DNA of 64,000 nucleotides from assembly GCF_009938205.1 (NCBI RefSeq), contig NZ_AP019654.1, forward strand, positions 62,001 through 126,000, written 5' to 3'. Positions 47,157-57,478 of this stretch are shown one piece after another. A program made the translations under genes and the position numbers. This DNA is from Vibrio panuliri (lineage in GTDB: Bacteria > Pseudomonadota > Gammaproteobacteria > Enterobacterales > Vibrionaceae). The notes under the pieces are model-generated. The model ran no database searches and was not told the DNA's origin. It saw only the letters and a program-made list of their open reading frames with translations. How positions within the stretch are numbered: the first letter of the stretch is position 1; every line of letters begins with the position of its first letter.

Positions 47157-49478
47157 ATGAGCCAAGCTATCTGTAAACTAATTGCTCAGGAACTGAATGT
47201 ACGTCCTGAGCAAGTAACTGCTGCTGTTAACCTAATTGATGATGGTAACACAGTGCCATTTATCGCTCGTTACCGAAAGGAGGTTACGGGCGGTCTAGAC
47301 GACACCCAACTACGTAACCTAGACAGCCGTTTGGCATACTTACGTGAGCTGGATGACCGTCGTCAAACCATTCTTAAATCGATTCAAGAGCAAGGCAAAC
47401 TGACGGCTGAGCTTGAGCAAGAGATTCACCAAGCTGATAGCAAAACGCGCTTGGAAGACCTCTACTTACCCTACAAGCCGAAGCGCCGCACCAAAGGGCA
47501 AATTGCGATTGAAGCTGGGCTTGAGCCTTTAGCTGATACGCTATGGAATCAGCCACAAACTGAGCCAGAGAGCGAAGCGGCGAAATATCACAATGCAGAG
47601 CATGGCATCACGGATAACAAAGCGGCGCTGGATGGCGCGCGTGCAATTATCATGGAGCGTATTGCCGAAGATGCTAACTTGCTTGAGAAAATCCGTAATC
47701 ACCTTAATCGCAATGCTGAATTAGTGGCTCGCGTAGTGGCAGGACAAGAGCAAGCGGGCGAGAAGTTTAAAGACTACTTTGAACACAATGAAGCGCTTAA
47801 TAAAGTGCCATCACACCGTGCGTTGGCGATGTTGCGTGGTCGCAATGAGGGCTTCTTAACTCTAGCGATGAATGCCGATCCTGAGCAGGAAGAAGGCGTA
47901 CGCCAATCTTACTGCGAAACTTTGATCGCCGATCATTACGGTATTTCATTGAGCCAAGCGCCAGCAGATGTGTGGCGTAAACAGGTGATCAGTTGGGCAT
48001 GGCGCATCAAAGTGTCGATGCACATGGAAACTGAGCTGATGGGGGCGATGAAAGAGCGTGCGGAGATCGAAGCGATAGAAGTGTTCGCGACTAACCTCAA
48101 AGACCTATTAATGGCAGCGCCAGCCGGCCCTCGTGCCACTTTGGGCTTAGACCCAGGTTTACGTACTGGCTCAAAAATCGCCATCGTTGATGCGACAGGT
48201 AAGCTATTGGCGACGGAAACCATTTATCCTCACCCACCACAAAATCAATATGATAAATCGGCACAAATTGTTGAGCAGTTGGTGCGTAAATACAACGTTG
48301 ACTTGATTGCGATTGGTAATGGTACCGCTTCGCGCGAAACAGACAGTTTCGTTGCCGATGTGATTAAACGTGGCAACTTAAAAGCGCAGAAAATTATGGT
48401 TAGTGAAGCGGGGGCATCGGTGTACTCAGCTTCTGAGTTGGCAGCGAATGAGTTTCCAAACCTCGACGTATCTCTGCGTGGTGCGGTGTCAATCGCTCGT
48501 CGTCTGCAAGATCCATTGGCTGAGCTTGTGAAGATTGATCCTAAGTCGATTGGGGTTGGTCAATATCAGCATGACGTTAGCCAATCGATGCTGGCAAAAC
48601 GTCTTGATGCGGTGGTGGAAGACTGTGTAAACGCCGTTGGTGTGGATGTAAACACCGCTTCGGCAGCACTACTTAACCGTGTGGCAGGCTTGTCGACCAC
48701 ATTGGCACAAAACATTGTCGATTACCGTGATGAAAATGGTCGCTTTGAAAGCCGTACCACATTGAAGAAAGTGGCGCGTCTTGGACCAAAAGCGTTCGAG
48801 CAGTGTGCGGGCTTCCTACGTATTATGGATGGCAAAAACCCGCTGGATGCATCTTCTGTTCACCCAGAAGCTTATCCTGTGGTTAAAGCGATTGCTGAGA
48901 AGAATGGTAAGCAGGTTAAAGCCCTGATTGGGGATTCTGCTTTTCTAAAAGCGCTACATGCCGTTGACTACACTGACGATAGCTTTGGTCTGCCGACGGT
49001 TACTGACATTATCAAAGAGCTGGATAAACCGGGCCGTGACCCGCGCCCAGAGTTTAAGACAGCGACCTTTGCTGATGGCGTTAACTCAGTTTCTGATTTG
49101 GAAGTGGGTATGGTTTTGGAAGGCGTGGTGTCTAATGTGGCGAACTTCGGCGCATTTGTTGATATCGGTGTCCACCAAGATGGTTTAGTGCATATTTCCG
49201 CTCTAACCGATCGCTTTGTCTCTGATCCACGTGAAGTAGTGAAAGCGGGGGATATCGTCAAAGTCAAAGTAATGGAAGTCGATGTGCAGCGTAAACGTAT
49301 TGCGTTGTCGATGCGTCTAAATGATGAACCAGGACAAGATAACCGCGCACAGCGCAGTTCTGCCCCTCGCACTAGCAATCATTCACGTCCACAAGGTCAA
49401 CGCCGCCGTGAAGACACTTCTGGTAACAATGCCATGGGTGGAGCGTTTGCAGCTGCGTTTGCTAAAGCGAAACGCTAA
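47157..49478 (+). CDS. tex: S1-domain RNA-binding protein Tex
   Basis: A 773-residue conserved protein with the fixed Tex order: N-terminal helical Tex_N ([16 protein letters not shown], about 35-50), a YqgF/RuvC-like domain (about 325-450, [15 protein letters not shown]), helix-hairpin-helix repeats (about 495-560) and a C-terminal S1 domain (about 650-725, [19 protein letters not shown]). The tail is basic and disordered. It binds single-stranded nucleic acid and affects transcription, possibly of virulence genes in some bacteria. Conserved next to greB. Confidence 0.97.
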   Translation: MSQAICKLIAQELNVRPEQVTAAVNLIDDGNTVPFIARYRKEVTGGLDDTQLRNLDSRLAYLRELDDRRQTILKSIQEQGKLTAELEQEIHQADSKTRLEDLYLPYKPKRRTKGQIAIEAGLEPLADTLWNQPQTEPESEAAKYHNAEHGITDNKAALDGARAIIMERIAEDANLLEKIRNHLNRNAELVARVVAGQEQAGEKFKDYFEHNEALNKVPSHRALAMLRGRNEGFLTLAMNADPEQEEGVRQSYCETLIADHYGISLSQAPADVWRKQVISWAWRIKVSMHMETELMGAMKERAEIEAIEVFATNLKDLLMAAPAGPRATLGLDPGLRTGSKIAIVDATGKLLATETIYPHPPQNQYDKSAQIVEQLVRKYNVDLIAIGNGTASRETDSFVADVIKRGNLKAQKIMVSEAGASVYSASELAANEFPNLDVSLRGAVSIARRLQDPLAELVKIDPKSIGVGQYQHDVSQSMLAKRLDAVVEDCVNAVGVDVNTASAALLNRVAGLSTTLAQNIVDYRDENGRFESRTTLKKVARLGPKAFEQCAGFLRIMDGKNPLDASSVHPEAYPVVKAIAEKNGKQVKALIGDSAFLKALHAVDYTDDSFGLPTVTDIIKELDKPGRDPRPEFKTATFADGVNSVSDLEVGMVLEGVVSNVANFGAFVDIGVHQDGLVHISALTDRFVSDPREVVKAGDIVKVKVMEVDVQRKRIALSMRLNDEPGQDNRAQRSSAPRTSNHSRPQGQRRREDTSGNNAMGGAFAAAFAKAKR

Positions 49479-49504
49479 AGTATTGTCAAAATAAAGTGCA
49501 ATAA

Positions 49505-49535
49505 AAAGCCCCGCTCAATTGAGTGGGGCTTTTGT
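49505..49535 (+). terminator. Terminator of tex
   Basis: AGCCCCGCTCAA-TTGAGTGGGGCT stem (one mismatch) followed by TTTT, about 28 bases past the tex stop. The A-rich left flank could also serve the opposite strand. Confidence 0.9.
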
Positions 49536-49574
49536 CTTTTAGGTATTCACTTAACTAATGGTTAGTTAGAGCGA

Positions 49575-50045
49575 CTACAACACCGCAATGACCTCTGAAG
49601 GGGTATTTGGCGCAACCGCATGACCATAACGAAACTTAATTACGACCCGACGCTTGGCCATTTTCCCTTCGGTTATCGCTGCATCGATAACGCGCTTGGG
49701 TAAACGAAACCGCATTGCGTAGCCTTTACCTTGCTGATCGCTGTAGCTCGACAACGCGAGCAACTCAAACAAACGATCCAAGCTATTTTTTGGCGGGTCA
49801 TGTTGAGAGGCATTGATTGCGTGCTCATCATCGGCGCCATAGTTTGGATGTTCTGCGGGATCCCACGCCGACTCTCGTCGGCGCTTATCTTCCGCATTGA
49901 TTTTACGTTCAGCATTACTTTTGGCTAGTGCAACCGTTGGGACAATTGGCTGACGAATTCGATTGTCTCGCGCAGTTTGTTCCGTATGCACATTCACCGA
50001 TGGGGCGATAAGTGGCACGCTCACGTTTGTGGGTGACACGATCAT
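49575..50045 (-). CDS. Conserved hypothetical protein, Vibrio-type
   Basis: A 156-residue protein I do not recognise by function. The N-terminal half is low-complexity, charged and probably disordered (ARDNRIRQPIVPT, AEDKRRRESAWDPAEHP). The C-terminal part (about 85-156) looks folded and basic, with FRLPKRVIDAAITEGKMAKRR-type content and VVIKFRYG. There is no signal peptide or membrane helix. The ATG at 50045 has GGAGGT eight bases upstream, so I prefer it to the ATG at 50078. It lies between tex and bioH and is convergent with tex. Confidence 0.65.
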   Translation of the reverse strand: MIVSPTNVSVPLIAPSVNVHTEQTARDNRIRQPIVPTVALAKSNAERKINAEDKRRRESAWDPAEHPNYGADDEHAINASQHDPPKNSLDRLFELLALSSYSDQQGKGYAMRFRLPKRVIDAAITEGKMAKRRVVIKFRYGHAVAPNTPSEVIAVL

Positions 50046-50178
50046 AACCGAGACCTCCTCAGTTTCGCCCACTGACATGGCTTGAAGTTATGTCAGTTGA
50101 AAATATATCGGCCTAATTGGTTAAAAATTTAGCGTTTAACGCGAAAAATTGTTACTTAAATATGTAAATAGATGTATA

Positions 50179-50970
50179 TCAGCGAGTTAGGTGACAAAAA
50201 TGGGTGATCTGCTGACAAAACTCTTCTAATTCAGTCATAAAGGGGGCATGGGAAGATTGGCTAAACACATAACTTTGGCTGTTTGGCATCAGTGCTGCCA
50301 CATCCTCCGCCACTTGAATCGGAACCAGCCCATCTAAGCGGCCATACAGACGCAAGGTTGGGATCTCTACTTGATGCAGTCGCTGTCGGTAGTCAACTTC
50401 ACCAAGTAAGTTTAACCCTGCCAATAATGCTTGCTGATTAGGCATCGGGCGTGACAGAACCGCTTGTTTGAGTGCCTTGAGATCTTGTCTAGCGGATGGG
50501 CTGCCCATTGCTTGCAGGGCAATAAAACGCTCGATAGTAAGCTGAAAATCATCGATTAATTGAGCGGTGAAAGCTTTGAGTACCTTAGCTTGAATGCCTC
50601 GCCAAGGTTTCTGTTCGGCAAAGCAAGGAGAACTGGCTACAGTGATTAAAGCGCTAATGCGTTCTGGGTGATGTAAAGCAATATGTGAGGCGACAAGTCC
50701 ACCGAGTGACCACCCTAGCCAGACGGCTTGTGCAGGGGCCTCATTGAGTACTTGTTGGGTTAAATCTGCGAGAGAACTGAAACTGGCTTGATGACTATGA
50801 CCAAAGCCAGGTAAGTCGACAATATGGACGCGAAAGTGTTGGCTTAACCGTTGTGCAGTTTGCTGCCATACTGCGCCATTCATTCCCCAGCCATGCAGCA
50901 GAACAAGATCTTTGCCTTCACCAAAACTCTGCCAGTGTAACTCTGTTGCTGTTGTCTCAATCTCTACCAC
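50179..50970 (-). CDS. bioH: Pimeloyl-ACP methyl ester esterase BioH
   Basis: A 263-residue alpha/beta hydrolase that removes the methyl group from pimeloyl-ACP methyl ester, closing the BioC/BioH route to biotin. The catalytic triad is visible: Ser88 in GWSLGG, Asp213 in GRLDGLVP and His241 in SSHAPF. The oxyanion region LLHGWGM is at residues 24-30. A GTG start is preceded by AAAGGAC. Divergent from comF, as in E. coli bioH-gntX. Confidence 0.95.
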   Translation of the reverse strand: MVEIETTATELHWQSFGEGKDLVLLHGWGMNGAVWQQTAQRLSQHFRVHIVDLPGFGHSHQASFSSLADLTQQVLNEAPAQAVWLGWSLGGLVASHIALHHPERISALITVASSPCFAEQKPWRGIQAKVLKAFTAQLIDDFQLTIERFIALQAMGSPSARQDLKALKQAVLSRPMPNQQALLAGLNLLGEVDYRQRLHQVEIPTLRLYGRLDGLVPIQVAEDVAALMPNSQSYVFSQSSHAPFMTELEEFCQQITHFCHLTR

Positions 50971-51036
50971 TTAAATCGTCCTTTAATGTTTTACTCTGCT
51001 TGCACCATGAGATAAATCCTCAATCTGAGCAAAGCT

Positions 51037-51753
51037 ATGTTAACTCAATGGTGGCAGAAAAACAGGCAGCGATTTATTGCGCACTACTGCCAGCACTGTT
51101 CACTGCCACTTGAATCGCGAGTCCATCCATCCTCTAAAACTTGGCTACTCTGCCACCGTTGTGTTGCAGCACTGGATATACCTCGGTGCCGGTGTTGCGG
51201 CATGCCGTCGACAATAGCGACCGACTTTTGCGGCGAATGTTTAGCGTCGCCGCCACTTTGGCGCAGGCTTTATTGTGTGGGTGATTACGCACCGCCGCTA
51301 TCGACTTACGTAAAGCAATTGAAATTTCAACAGCAACTACGCCAAGCTGATATGTTGGCGCAGTTGTTATCGAATCAGATTGCTTTGAATGTGGAAGTGA
51401 TTACTTATGTGCCTTTGCATTGGCGCCGACAATGGTGGCGGGGATTCAACCAAAGTGAATGGTTGGCTAAGGCATTGGCTAAGCGACTAAATATACCCTG
51501 CATTGCAATGTTTAAACGGGTGAGAGCGACACAAACACAGCGAGGGATGAGCCGTTCTCAGCGTCAAAAAAATCTCAAAAATGCCTTCCAATTGAGTGGA
51601 TTGGTGAACTACTCCAGTGTGGCAATTGTTGATGATGTGGTAACGACAGGCAGTACGGTGCGGCAATTGTGTAAATTATTGCTTGATGCAGGAGCCAAAA
51701 GCGTTGATATTTATTGTATTTGCCGCACTCCTGATCCGGTTAGCGAACGATAA
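51037..51753 (+). CDS. comF: ComF/GntX-family phosphoribosyltransferase-like protein
   Basis: A 238-residue protein with a four-plus cysteine zinc-binding N-terminus (CQHC, CHRC, CRCC, CGEC) and a C-terminal phosphoribosyltransferase fold with VAIVDDVVTTGST (about 189-201). ComF homologues are needed for DNA uptake in naturally competent bacteria, and chitin-induced competence occurs in Vibrio, which makes that role plausible. E. coli GntX/YhgH is the orthologue. Conserved between bioH and nfuA. Confidence 0.92.
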   Translation: MLTQWWQKNRQRFIAHYCQHCSLPLESRVHPSSKTWLLCHRCVAALDIPRCRCCGMPSTIATDFCGECLASPPLWRRLYCVGDYAPPLSTYVKQLKFQQQLRQADMLAQLLSNQIALNVEVITYVPLHWRRQWWRGFNQSEWLAKALAKRLNIPCIAMFKRVRATQTQRGMSRSQRQKNLKNAFQLSGLVNYSSVAIVDDVVTTGSTVRQLCKLLLDAGAKSVDIYCICRTPDPVSER

Positions 51754-51844
51754 GTTTGCAATTTCGTCTTAAAGGACTAGATCTGAAAAATTTCAGGAGT
51801 AAAATGGTCAACAAATATCCTACAAAATTACTCAGGTATTCGTC

Positions 51845-52432
51845 GTGTCAAATCCTATTACTATTAGCCAAAGCGCTCAAGAACACTTTGCTAAGCTGCT
51901 TGCTCAGCAGCCAGAAGGTACTAACATCCGCGTATTCGTGGTAAACCCAGGAACGCAAAATGCAGAGTGTGGGGTGTCTTACTGCCCACCAGAAGCGGTT
52001 GAAGCTACAGATACAGAGTTGAAGTTCGAAGTACTGTCCGCGTACGTAGATGAGCTTAGTCTGCCGTTTCTTGAAGATGCGGAGATTGATTACGTCACGG
52101 ATAAAATGGGTTCTCAGCTAACACTGAAAGCACCCAATGCAAAAATGCGTAAAGTGGCCGACGATGCTCCACTGGTTGAGCGTGTAGAGTATGTTATCCA
52201 AACTCAAGTAAACCCTCAGTTGGCAGGGCATGGCGGTCACGTTAGTTTGATGGAAATTACTGAAGACGGTATTGCTATCGTAGCATTTGGCGGTGGCTGT
52301 AACGGCTGTTCAATGGTTGACGTTACGCTTAAAGAAGGCATCGAAAAAGAACTACTGCAACAGTTTGAAGGTGAGTTAACAGCAGTTCGCGACGCTACTG
52401 AGCACGATCGCGGTGAGCACTCATACTACTGA
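51845..52432 (+). CDS. nfuA: Fe-S carrier protein NfuA
   Basis: A 195-residue protein that delivers 4Fe-4S clusters to target enzymes. It has an N-terminal A-type-like degenerate domain (about 1-95) and a C-terminal Nfu domain with the cluster-binding pair Cys152 and Cys155 (GGGCNGC). Near-identical to the Vibrio cholerae form through the C-terminus ([10 protein letters not shown]). A GTG start is used. It follows comF by about 90 bases. Confidence 0.97.
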   Translation: MSNPITISQSAQEHFAKLLAQQPEGTNIRVFVVNPGTQNAECGVSYCPPEAVEATDTELKFEVLSAYVDELSLPFLEDAEIDYVTDKMGSQLTLKAPNAKMRKVADDAPLVERVEYVIQTQVNPQLAGHGGHVSLMEITEDGIAIVAFGGGCNGCSMVDVTLKEGIEKELLQQFEGELTAVRDATEHDRGEHSYY

Positions 52433-52453
52433 TTCGAGTCAGTTAATCATTCC

Positions 52454-52480
52454 AAGGCGCTGTTAAAGCGCCTTTTTTGT
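52454..52480 (+). terminator. Terminator of nfuA
   Basis: AAGGCGCT-GTTA-AAGCGCCTT stem followed by TTTT, about 22 bases past the nfuA stop. Confidence 0.85.
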
Positions 52481-52574
52481 ATTTAACTTTGCGTAAATTG
52501 CTGGTGGATAAACTGGTCTAACGCATTGCATTCTCATATATTAGGAAATAAGCGCCTAGAGAAGGAGAAATCTT

Positions 52575-53123
52575 GTGAGCAGAAAGACGCTACCAGAGAT
52601 TCTGGCAAAGCAGACAGTAGCCCAGTCGCGATTGTTTACTATCGAATCGTTGGATCTTCGTTTTAGTAACGGTGAAGAGCGTACCTATGAACGTATGCGT
52701 CCGAGTGGTCGCAATGCAGTGATGATTGTACCCGTGACTGCACAAGGTGATTTACTGTTAGTGCGTGAATACGCAGCAGGTACTGAGCGTTATGAGTTAG
52801 GCTTTCCTAAAGGATTAATTGATGCTGGGGAAAGCGCGCTAGAAGCTGCAAACCGTGAGTTGAAAGAAGAGATCGGTTTTGGTGCTCAACAGATAGTGCC
52901 ATTAAAAGAAGTGGTGTTAGCACCATCTTATTTTTCCAGCAAAATGACCCTGTTTGTTGCTCAAGATCTTTACCCTGAGCAGTTAGAGGGGGATGAACCT
53001 GAACCTCTAGAGTTGGTTCGCTGGCCACTGGCTCAAGCTGAAGAACTATTAACGCACCTCGACTTTAGTGAGGCGCGCAGTATTACCGCATTGATGCTTG
53101 CTCTTAAATACTTAAAATCATAA
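52575..53123 (+). CDS. nudE: ADP compounds hydrolase NudE
   Basis: A 182-residue Nudix hydrolase that acts on ADP-ribose, Ap3A and NADH-type substrates. The complete Nudix box G-x5-E-x7-REL-x-EE-x-G spans residues 80-101. The GTG start is preceded by AAGGAG. It is 25 bases upstream of cysQ, which acts on another nucleotide waste product, so they form a two-gene operon. Confidence 0.95.
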   Translation: MSRKTLPEILAKQTVAQSRLFTIESLDLRFSNGEERTYERMRPSGRNAVMIVPVTAQGDLLLVREYAAGTERYELGFPKGLIDAGESALEAANRELKEEIGFGAQQIVPLKEVVLAPSYFSSKMTLFVAQDLYPEQLEGDEPEPLELVRWPLAQAEELLTHLDFSEARSITALMLALKYLKS

Positions 53124-53148
53124 TTGAGCAGTGCGCGAAGGATAATTT

Positions 53149-53976
53149 ATGCCAATAACTCAAGATCTATCTTACCACCTACCAGCAGTGATTGATGTTG
53201 CGCGAGCTGCCGGACAGCTGATACTCGATATCTACCAGAAAAAAGAATACGAAGAGTTTGTCAAAGACGATGAAACGCCAGTGACCACTGCAGACTTAGC
53301 CGCACATAAGTTCATCGTTGAAAAGCTTTCAGAATTGACCCCTGATATTCCCGTGCTCTCAGAAGAGGCGGCAGATATTAGCTTAGAGCAGCGTTCGCAA
53401 TGGGACCGTTATTGGCTGGTTGACCCGCTGGATGGTACACAAGAGTTTATCGCTCGCAGTGGTGACTTTGCGACCATTATTGCCTTAATCGAAAACCACA
53501 AACCAGTAATGGGTGTCGTCTATGGTCCAGTATCTGGTGTGACTTACTATGCCTACAAAGGTAAAGGGGCGTGGAAAATTCCGGATATGAGCGAAAGTGT
53601 GCGTATTACTTCGCATCAACATCCAGGGCCACAACAGCCGATTGCGATTGCGATTAGCCGACGTCAAGATATCAACCGTATTACCAGTCGCATGAGTAGT
53701 GCGTGGAATTACGATTTGGTGCCGTTAGGTTCGGCAGCACTTAAAGCATGTTTGGTGGCTGAGGGTGCCGTCGATTGCTATTTACGTCTAGGTCCTACTG
53801 GTGAGTGGGATACGGCTGCGACCCAGTGTATCGTAGAAGAGGCGGGTGGACGCATCCTGAGTACTCAATTAGAGCCACTTTCCTATAACGAGCGCGATAC
53901 ACTAGAAAATCCCAATTTCATTGTATTAGGTGACGAGAATTTACCTTGGAATGAGATTTTGTTGGTAAAAGACTAA
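53149..53976 (+). CDS. cysQ: 3'(2'),5'-bisphosphate nucleotidase CysQ
   Basis: A 275-residue magnesium-dependent phosphatase that converts 3'-phosphoadenosine 5'-phosphate to AMP, clearing a sulfate-assimilation by-product. The metal sites are Glu-Glu in SEEAAD (71-76), the motif DPLDGTQEF (92-100) and the late GEWDTAA. Length fits the family. Operon partner of nudE. Confidence 0.95.
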   Translation: MPITQDLSYHLPAVIDVARAAGQLILDIYQKKEYEEFVKDDETPVTTADLAAHKFIVEKLSELTPDIPVLSEEAADISLEQRSQWDRYWLVDPLDGTQEFIARSGDFATIIALIENHKPVMGVVYGPVSGVTYYAYKGKGAWKIPDMSESVRITSHQHPGPQQPIAIAISRRQDINRITSRMSSAWNYDLVPLGSAALKACLVAEGAVDCYLRLGPTGEWDTAATQCIVEEAGGRILSTQLEPLSYNERDTLENPNFIVLGDENLPWNEILLVKD

Positions 53977-53986
53977 CCGCGTATGG

Positions 53987-54016
53987 CTCGCCCAGCTTTG
54001 CTGGGCTTATGGCGAG
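53987..54016 (+). terminator. Hairpin after cysQ
   Basis: Nested inverted repeat CTCGCCCAGC-TTT-GCTGGGCTTATGGCGAG, about 12 bases past the cysQ stop. There is no T-run, so termination is likely partial or rho-aided. Confidence 0.5.
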
Positions 54017-54042
54017 AACATCGCCGAGCTAGCTTAATTTCT

Positions 54043-54146
54043 CTCATCCTCGAGTCGTATAGCCCAGTCGAGGCACTCAAGGTAAGTACTCGCTTTGAGA
54101 CAATCAAGATTCCCTATCACGCGCTATTGCGCGGTATAGAATGACA
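54043..54146 (+). repeat. TGTCATYC repeat, copy A (full length)
   Basis: A 104-base element beginning TCATCCTCGAG and ending GGTATAGAATGACA, so its termini are inverted copies. The right half contains the hairpin ACGCGC-TATT-GCGCGGT. The same layout recurs at 54206, 57479, 59706 and 59869. Confidence 0.7.
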
Positions 54147-54205
54147 ATCTTCTGTTTTTGCATCCGCTCTTGCCAACTTGTTAGCCAGCCTCAACAACCT
54201 CTTCC

Positions 54206-54311
54206 TGTCATCCTCGAGCGGCGTAGCCGAGTCGGGGATCTCTAGTTAAGTACTCGCTTGGAGAAAGGCAATATCTCCTATTACGCCTGCCGTGCAGTAT
54301 TCTTGTATCAC
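54206..54311 (+). repeat. TGTCATYC repeat, copy B (degenerate right end)
   Basis: Starts TGTCATCCTCGAGCGGCGTA and shares AAGTACTCGCTT with copy A. Its right half is degenerate: the terminal GAATGACA is not preserved and the GC hairpin is weakened. Confidence 0.7.
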
Positions 54312-54719
54312 TTATTCTCCGGGGTGGAAAAATTGTCAAAATAGCCTCTGTGATGCAAATAATGCGTGCAACAAAATGCGATGTTTAGCACATTTTTGCT
54401 TCTCAATCTTAACGTGCTATCGATGCTTCTGATATGAAACCAATCCTCCCAAGTCCTAAGTTATTGATTATCATGAACCCCAGAGTGATATTGATCGCAG
54501 AAAAAACGTCAAAATGGTTTTTGTGATTTTAACGTTAAGCGCAAGATATTGAATTTATTGATTTTATGTTTTTTGCTTTTGGTTGAAGTTTGAATTGGAT
54601 CACTGAATTGAGTTGATTAATTTTACGCTGAAAAATAACTACTTATATTGCCTGCCATTGGATTTTTTTGGTAAGTGCAGCATTTTGGCTGCGAGTTATG
54701 TGTTTAAAAGGTAAGTAAG
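54312..54719 (+). promoter_or_regulatory. Upstream region of chb with a direct repeat
   Basis: About 400 AT-rich bases before the chitobiase gene. A 20-base sequence, GTCAAAATRGYYTYTGTGAT, occurs at 54335-54354 and 54508-54527 with 16 of 20 identities, all differences being transitions. This could be an operator for chitin control. The core promoter is not certain. GGTAAG lies before the ATG. Confidence 0.45.
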
Positions 54720-57365
54720 ATGTTGAAACCAACTTTGATCGCCGCTTCGGTTTTAGCAACCTTGTCCGGTTGCTCTTCACTGCAAAACTCACAACAAGTG
54801 GTCGACTCACTGGCCGATAATTTAGATGTTCACTATCAAGTCGTGACTAACCATGGTGCCAATGAGGGAATTGCCTGTGCGGATCTTGGCGCGGAATGGG
54901 CTTCATGTAATCGAGTGATTATGACCATTGAAAACCAAGGTGAAGCCGTCGCAAGTAAGGACTGGACGATCTATTTCCACAGCATTCGTTTAATACTGGA
55001 TGTTGATAACGACCAGTTTAAGATTACTCGGGTAACAGGTGACCTGCATAAACTAGAGCCGACGGAAAAGTTTGATGGCTTTTCTGCGGGAGAAAAAGTT
55101 GAGATTGGCCTAGTCGGTGAGTACTGGCAGTTATTTGCAACTGACTTTATGCCAGGCGCATTTATTACCGCACCGGATGCCGAGCCAAAAATGATCGCAT
55201 CTTTAAATACTGAAGATGTGGCGAGTTTTGTCTCTGGCTTGGAAGGCAACAATTTAAAACGTACACCAGATGACAACAATGTTTTTGCATCAGCAATCAC
55301 GCGTTTTGAGAAAAATGCGGATCTTGTTCAGCAAGATGTATCAACGACTCTTATTCCGACCCCATTAATTGTCGAAGAGCGCCATGGTGTTGTCAGCATT
55401 GCAAAAGGTATTGAGCTAAGCAGTGCAGATTTCGCTCCTGAGCAATATGCGGCGTTGCAGACTCGTGCGGCACTGCTGGATGTAAACCTATCAGGCAACT
55501 TGCCTGTGCATACTGCAATTGTTCCGAGTGAGTTTCCTGAAGATCTCGCTAAGTCCGGAGCATATGAGTTAGTGATTGCCGAAGATGGCATCAAGATTGT
55601 CGCATTTGATCAGGCAGGTTTGTTCTACGGCGTGCAGTCAATTTTTGCGTTGACGGGTGAAAAAGAAACTCTGCCGACCATACGTATTATCGACGCACCT
55701 CGTTTTGATTACCGAGGTGTCATGGTGGATGTTGCGCGCAACTTCCACAGTAAGCAGGCCATTCTTGCCACACTGGATCAGATGGCTGCGTACAAAATGA
55801 ATAAGCTACATCTTCATCTGTCTGATGATGAAGGTTGGCGTTTAGAGATCCCAGGCCTTCCTGAGTTAACGGATATCGGCGGCCAGCGTTGTTTTGATTT
55901 GGATGAACAACAATGTCTGTTACCACAGTTAGGCTCTGGTCCTTCTTCTGATAACTTTGGCTCCGGTTACTTTACTAAAGCCGACTACATCGACATTTTG
56001 AAGTATGCCAAAGCACGTAACATTGAAGTGATCCCTGAGATTGATATGCCAGCACATGCGCGCTCAGCCGTGGTTTCGATGGAGGCGCGTTACGATCGTC
56101 TTATGGCGGAAGGGAAAGAGCAGCAAGCGAACGAGTATCGTTTGATGGATCCACAAGACACTTCCAATGTCACGACAGTGCAGTTCTATGACAAGCACAG
56201 CTTTATTAACCCATGCTTAGATTCTTCAACGCGTTTTGTCGATAAGGTAATTTCAGAAGTTGCTGCAATGCACAACGAAGCGGGTATGCCACTGACCACT
56301 TGGCACTTTGGCGGTGATGAAGCCAAAAACATCAAACTGGGCGCAGGTTTCCAAGATGTGAGTGCAGAAGATAAAGTGGCATGGAAAGGGACGATTGACC
56401 TATCTAAACAAGACAAGCCGTTTGCGAAGTCGCCTCAGTGTCAGGCATTGATTAAAGATGGCACAGTAAGTGATTTTGCTCATCTACCAAGTTACTTTGC
56501 TGAAGAAGTATCTAAGATTGTCGCGCAAAAAGGCATTGCGAACTTCCAAGCGTGGCAAGATGGCTTGAAGTACAGTCAAGATGGTGAGAAAGCCTTTGCA
56601 ACTGAAAATACCCGCGTAAATTTCTGGGATGTTCTCTACTGGGGTGGGACTTCTTCAGTGTATGAATGGTCAGCGAAAGGCTATGACGTCGTAGTTTCAA
56701 ATCCAGATTACGTTTACATGGATATGCCATACGAAGTGGACCCGCAAGAGCGCGGTTACTACTGGGCAACTCGTGCGACAGATACACGTAAGATGTTTGG
56801 TTTTGCGCCTGAGAACATGCCACAGAATGCGGAAACTTCTGTAGACCGTGACGGCAATGGTTTTAGTGGCAAAGGTACCATTGAAGCGAAACCTTTCTAT
56901 GGGTTGTCGGCACAGCTTTGGTCAGAAACGGTTCGTACCGATGAGCAATATGAATATATGGTGTTCCCACGAGTACTCGCTGCCGCTGAGCGTGCGTGGC
57001 ATCAAGCAGGTTGGGAAAACGATTACCAAGTTGGTGTCGAATACTCACAAGAGACTAACTTAGTCGATAAATCGGCTCGTAACCAAGATTACAATCGCTT
57101 TGCAAACGTGCTTGGCCAGCGTGAACTTGCGAAGTTGGAAAAAGCGGGCATCGATTATCGTTTGCCAGTCCCTGGAGCGAAGATCGAAAATGGGCAATTG
57201 GCGATGAATAGTGCGTTTCCTGGGATTGAGTTGCAATACTCTATCGATGGTGACAACTGGTTAACTTACAGTGATGCACAGCGTCCAAATGTTGCGGGTA
57301 AAGTGTGGATTCGCTCAGTTTCAGCTAGCGGTGACAAAGCGAGTCGTGTTACGTCGCTGAAGTAA
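54720..57365 (+). CDS. chb: Chitobiase, family GH20 lipoprotein
   Basis: An 881-residue N,N'-diacetylchitobiase releasing N-acetylglucosamine from chitin oligomers. A lipoprotein signal ends in LSGC (Cys18). The order is a carbohydrate-binding-like N-terminal domain (about 28-175), a GH20b beta domain (about 205-335), the TIM barrel with LHLHLSDDEGWRLEI and the catalytic Asp-Glu pair in HFGGDEA (about residue 538), and a C-terminal Ig-like domain (about 810-881). Length matches Vibrio chitobiase (about 883). It is a single gene between repeat clusters. Role: chitin utilisation at the outer membrane or periplasm. Confidence 0.95.
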   Translation: MLKPTLIAASVLATLSGCSSLQNSQQVVDSLADNLDVHYQVVTNHGANEGIACADLGAEWASCNRVIMTIENQGEAVASKDWTIYFHSIRLILDVDNDQFKITRVTGDLHKLEPTEKFDGFSAGEKVEIGLVGEYWQLFATDFMPGAFITAPDAEPKMIASLNTEDVASFVSGLEGNNLKRTPDDNNVFASAITRFEKNADLVQQDVSTTLIPTPLIVEERHGVVSIAKGIELSSADFAPEQYAALQTRAALLDVNLSGNLPVHTAIVPSEFPEDLAKSGAYELVIAEDGIKIVAFDQAGLFYGVQSIFALTGEKETLPTIRIIDAPRFDYRGVMVDVARNFHSKQAILATLDQMAAYKMNKLHLHLSDDEGWRLEIPGLPELTDIGGQRCFDLDEQQCLLPQLGSGPSSDNFGSGYFTKADYIDILKYAKARNIEVIPEIDMPAHARSAVVSMEARYDRLMAEGKEQQANEYRLMDPQDTSNVTTVQFYDKHSFINPCLDSSTRFVDKVISEVAAMHNEAGMPLTTWHFGGDEAKNIKLGAGFQDVSAEDKVAWKGTIDLSKQDKPFAKSPQCQALIKDGTVSDFAHLPSYFAEEVSKIVAQKGIANFQAWQDGLKYSQDGEKAFATENTRVNFWDVLYWGGTSSVYEWSAKGYDVVVSNPDYVYMDMPYEVDPQERGYYWATRATDTRKMFGFAPENMPQNAETSVDRDGNGFSGKGTIEAKPFYGLSAQLWSETVRTDEQYEYMVFPRVLAAAERAWHQAGWENDYQVGVEYSQETNLVDKSARNQDYNRFANVLGQRELAKLEKAGIDYRLPVPGAKIENGQLAMNSAFPGIELQYSIDGDNWLTYSDAQRPNVAGKVWIRSVSASGDKASRVTSLK

Positions 57366-57413
57366 TTAAAGAGTTAGTTAATCATTAAATGGATTTAAGT
57401 TGTTGGTAAGCAA

Positions 57414-57444
57414 AGCGCTCTGTATCTGCAGGGCGCTTTTTTTT
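57414..57444 (+). terminator. Terminator of chb
   Basis: AGCGCTCTG-TATCTG-CAGGGCGCT stem followed by eight T, about 50 bases past the chb stop. Confidence 0.9.
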
Positions 57445-57478
57445 GTTTGGATAAGCGAATGCCCAGCTTTCTCCATTC

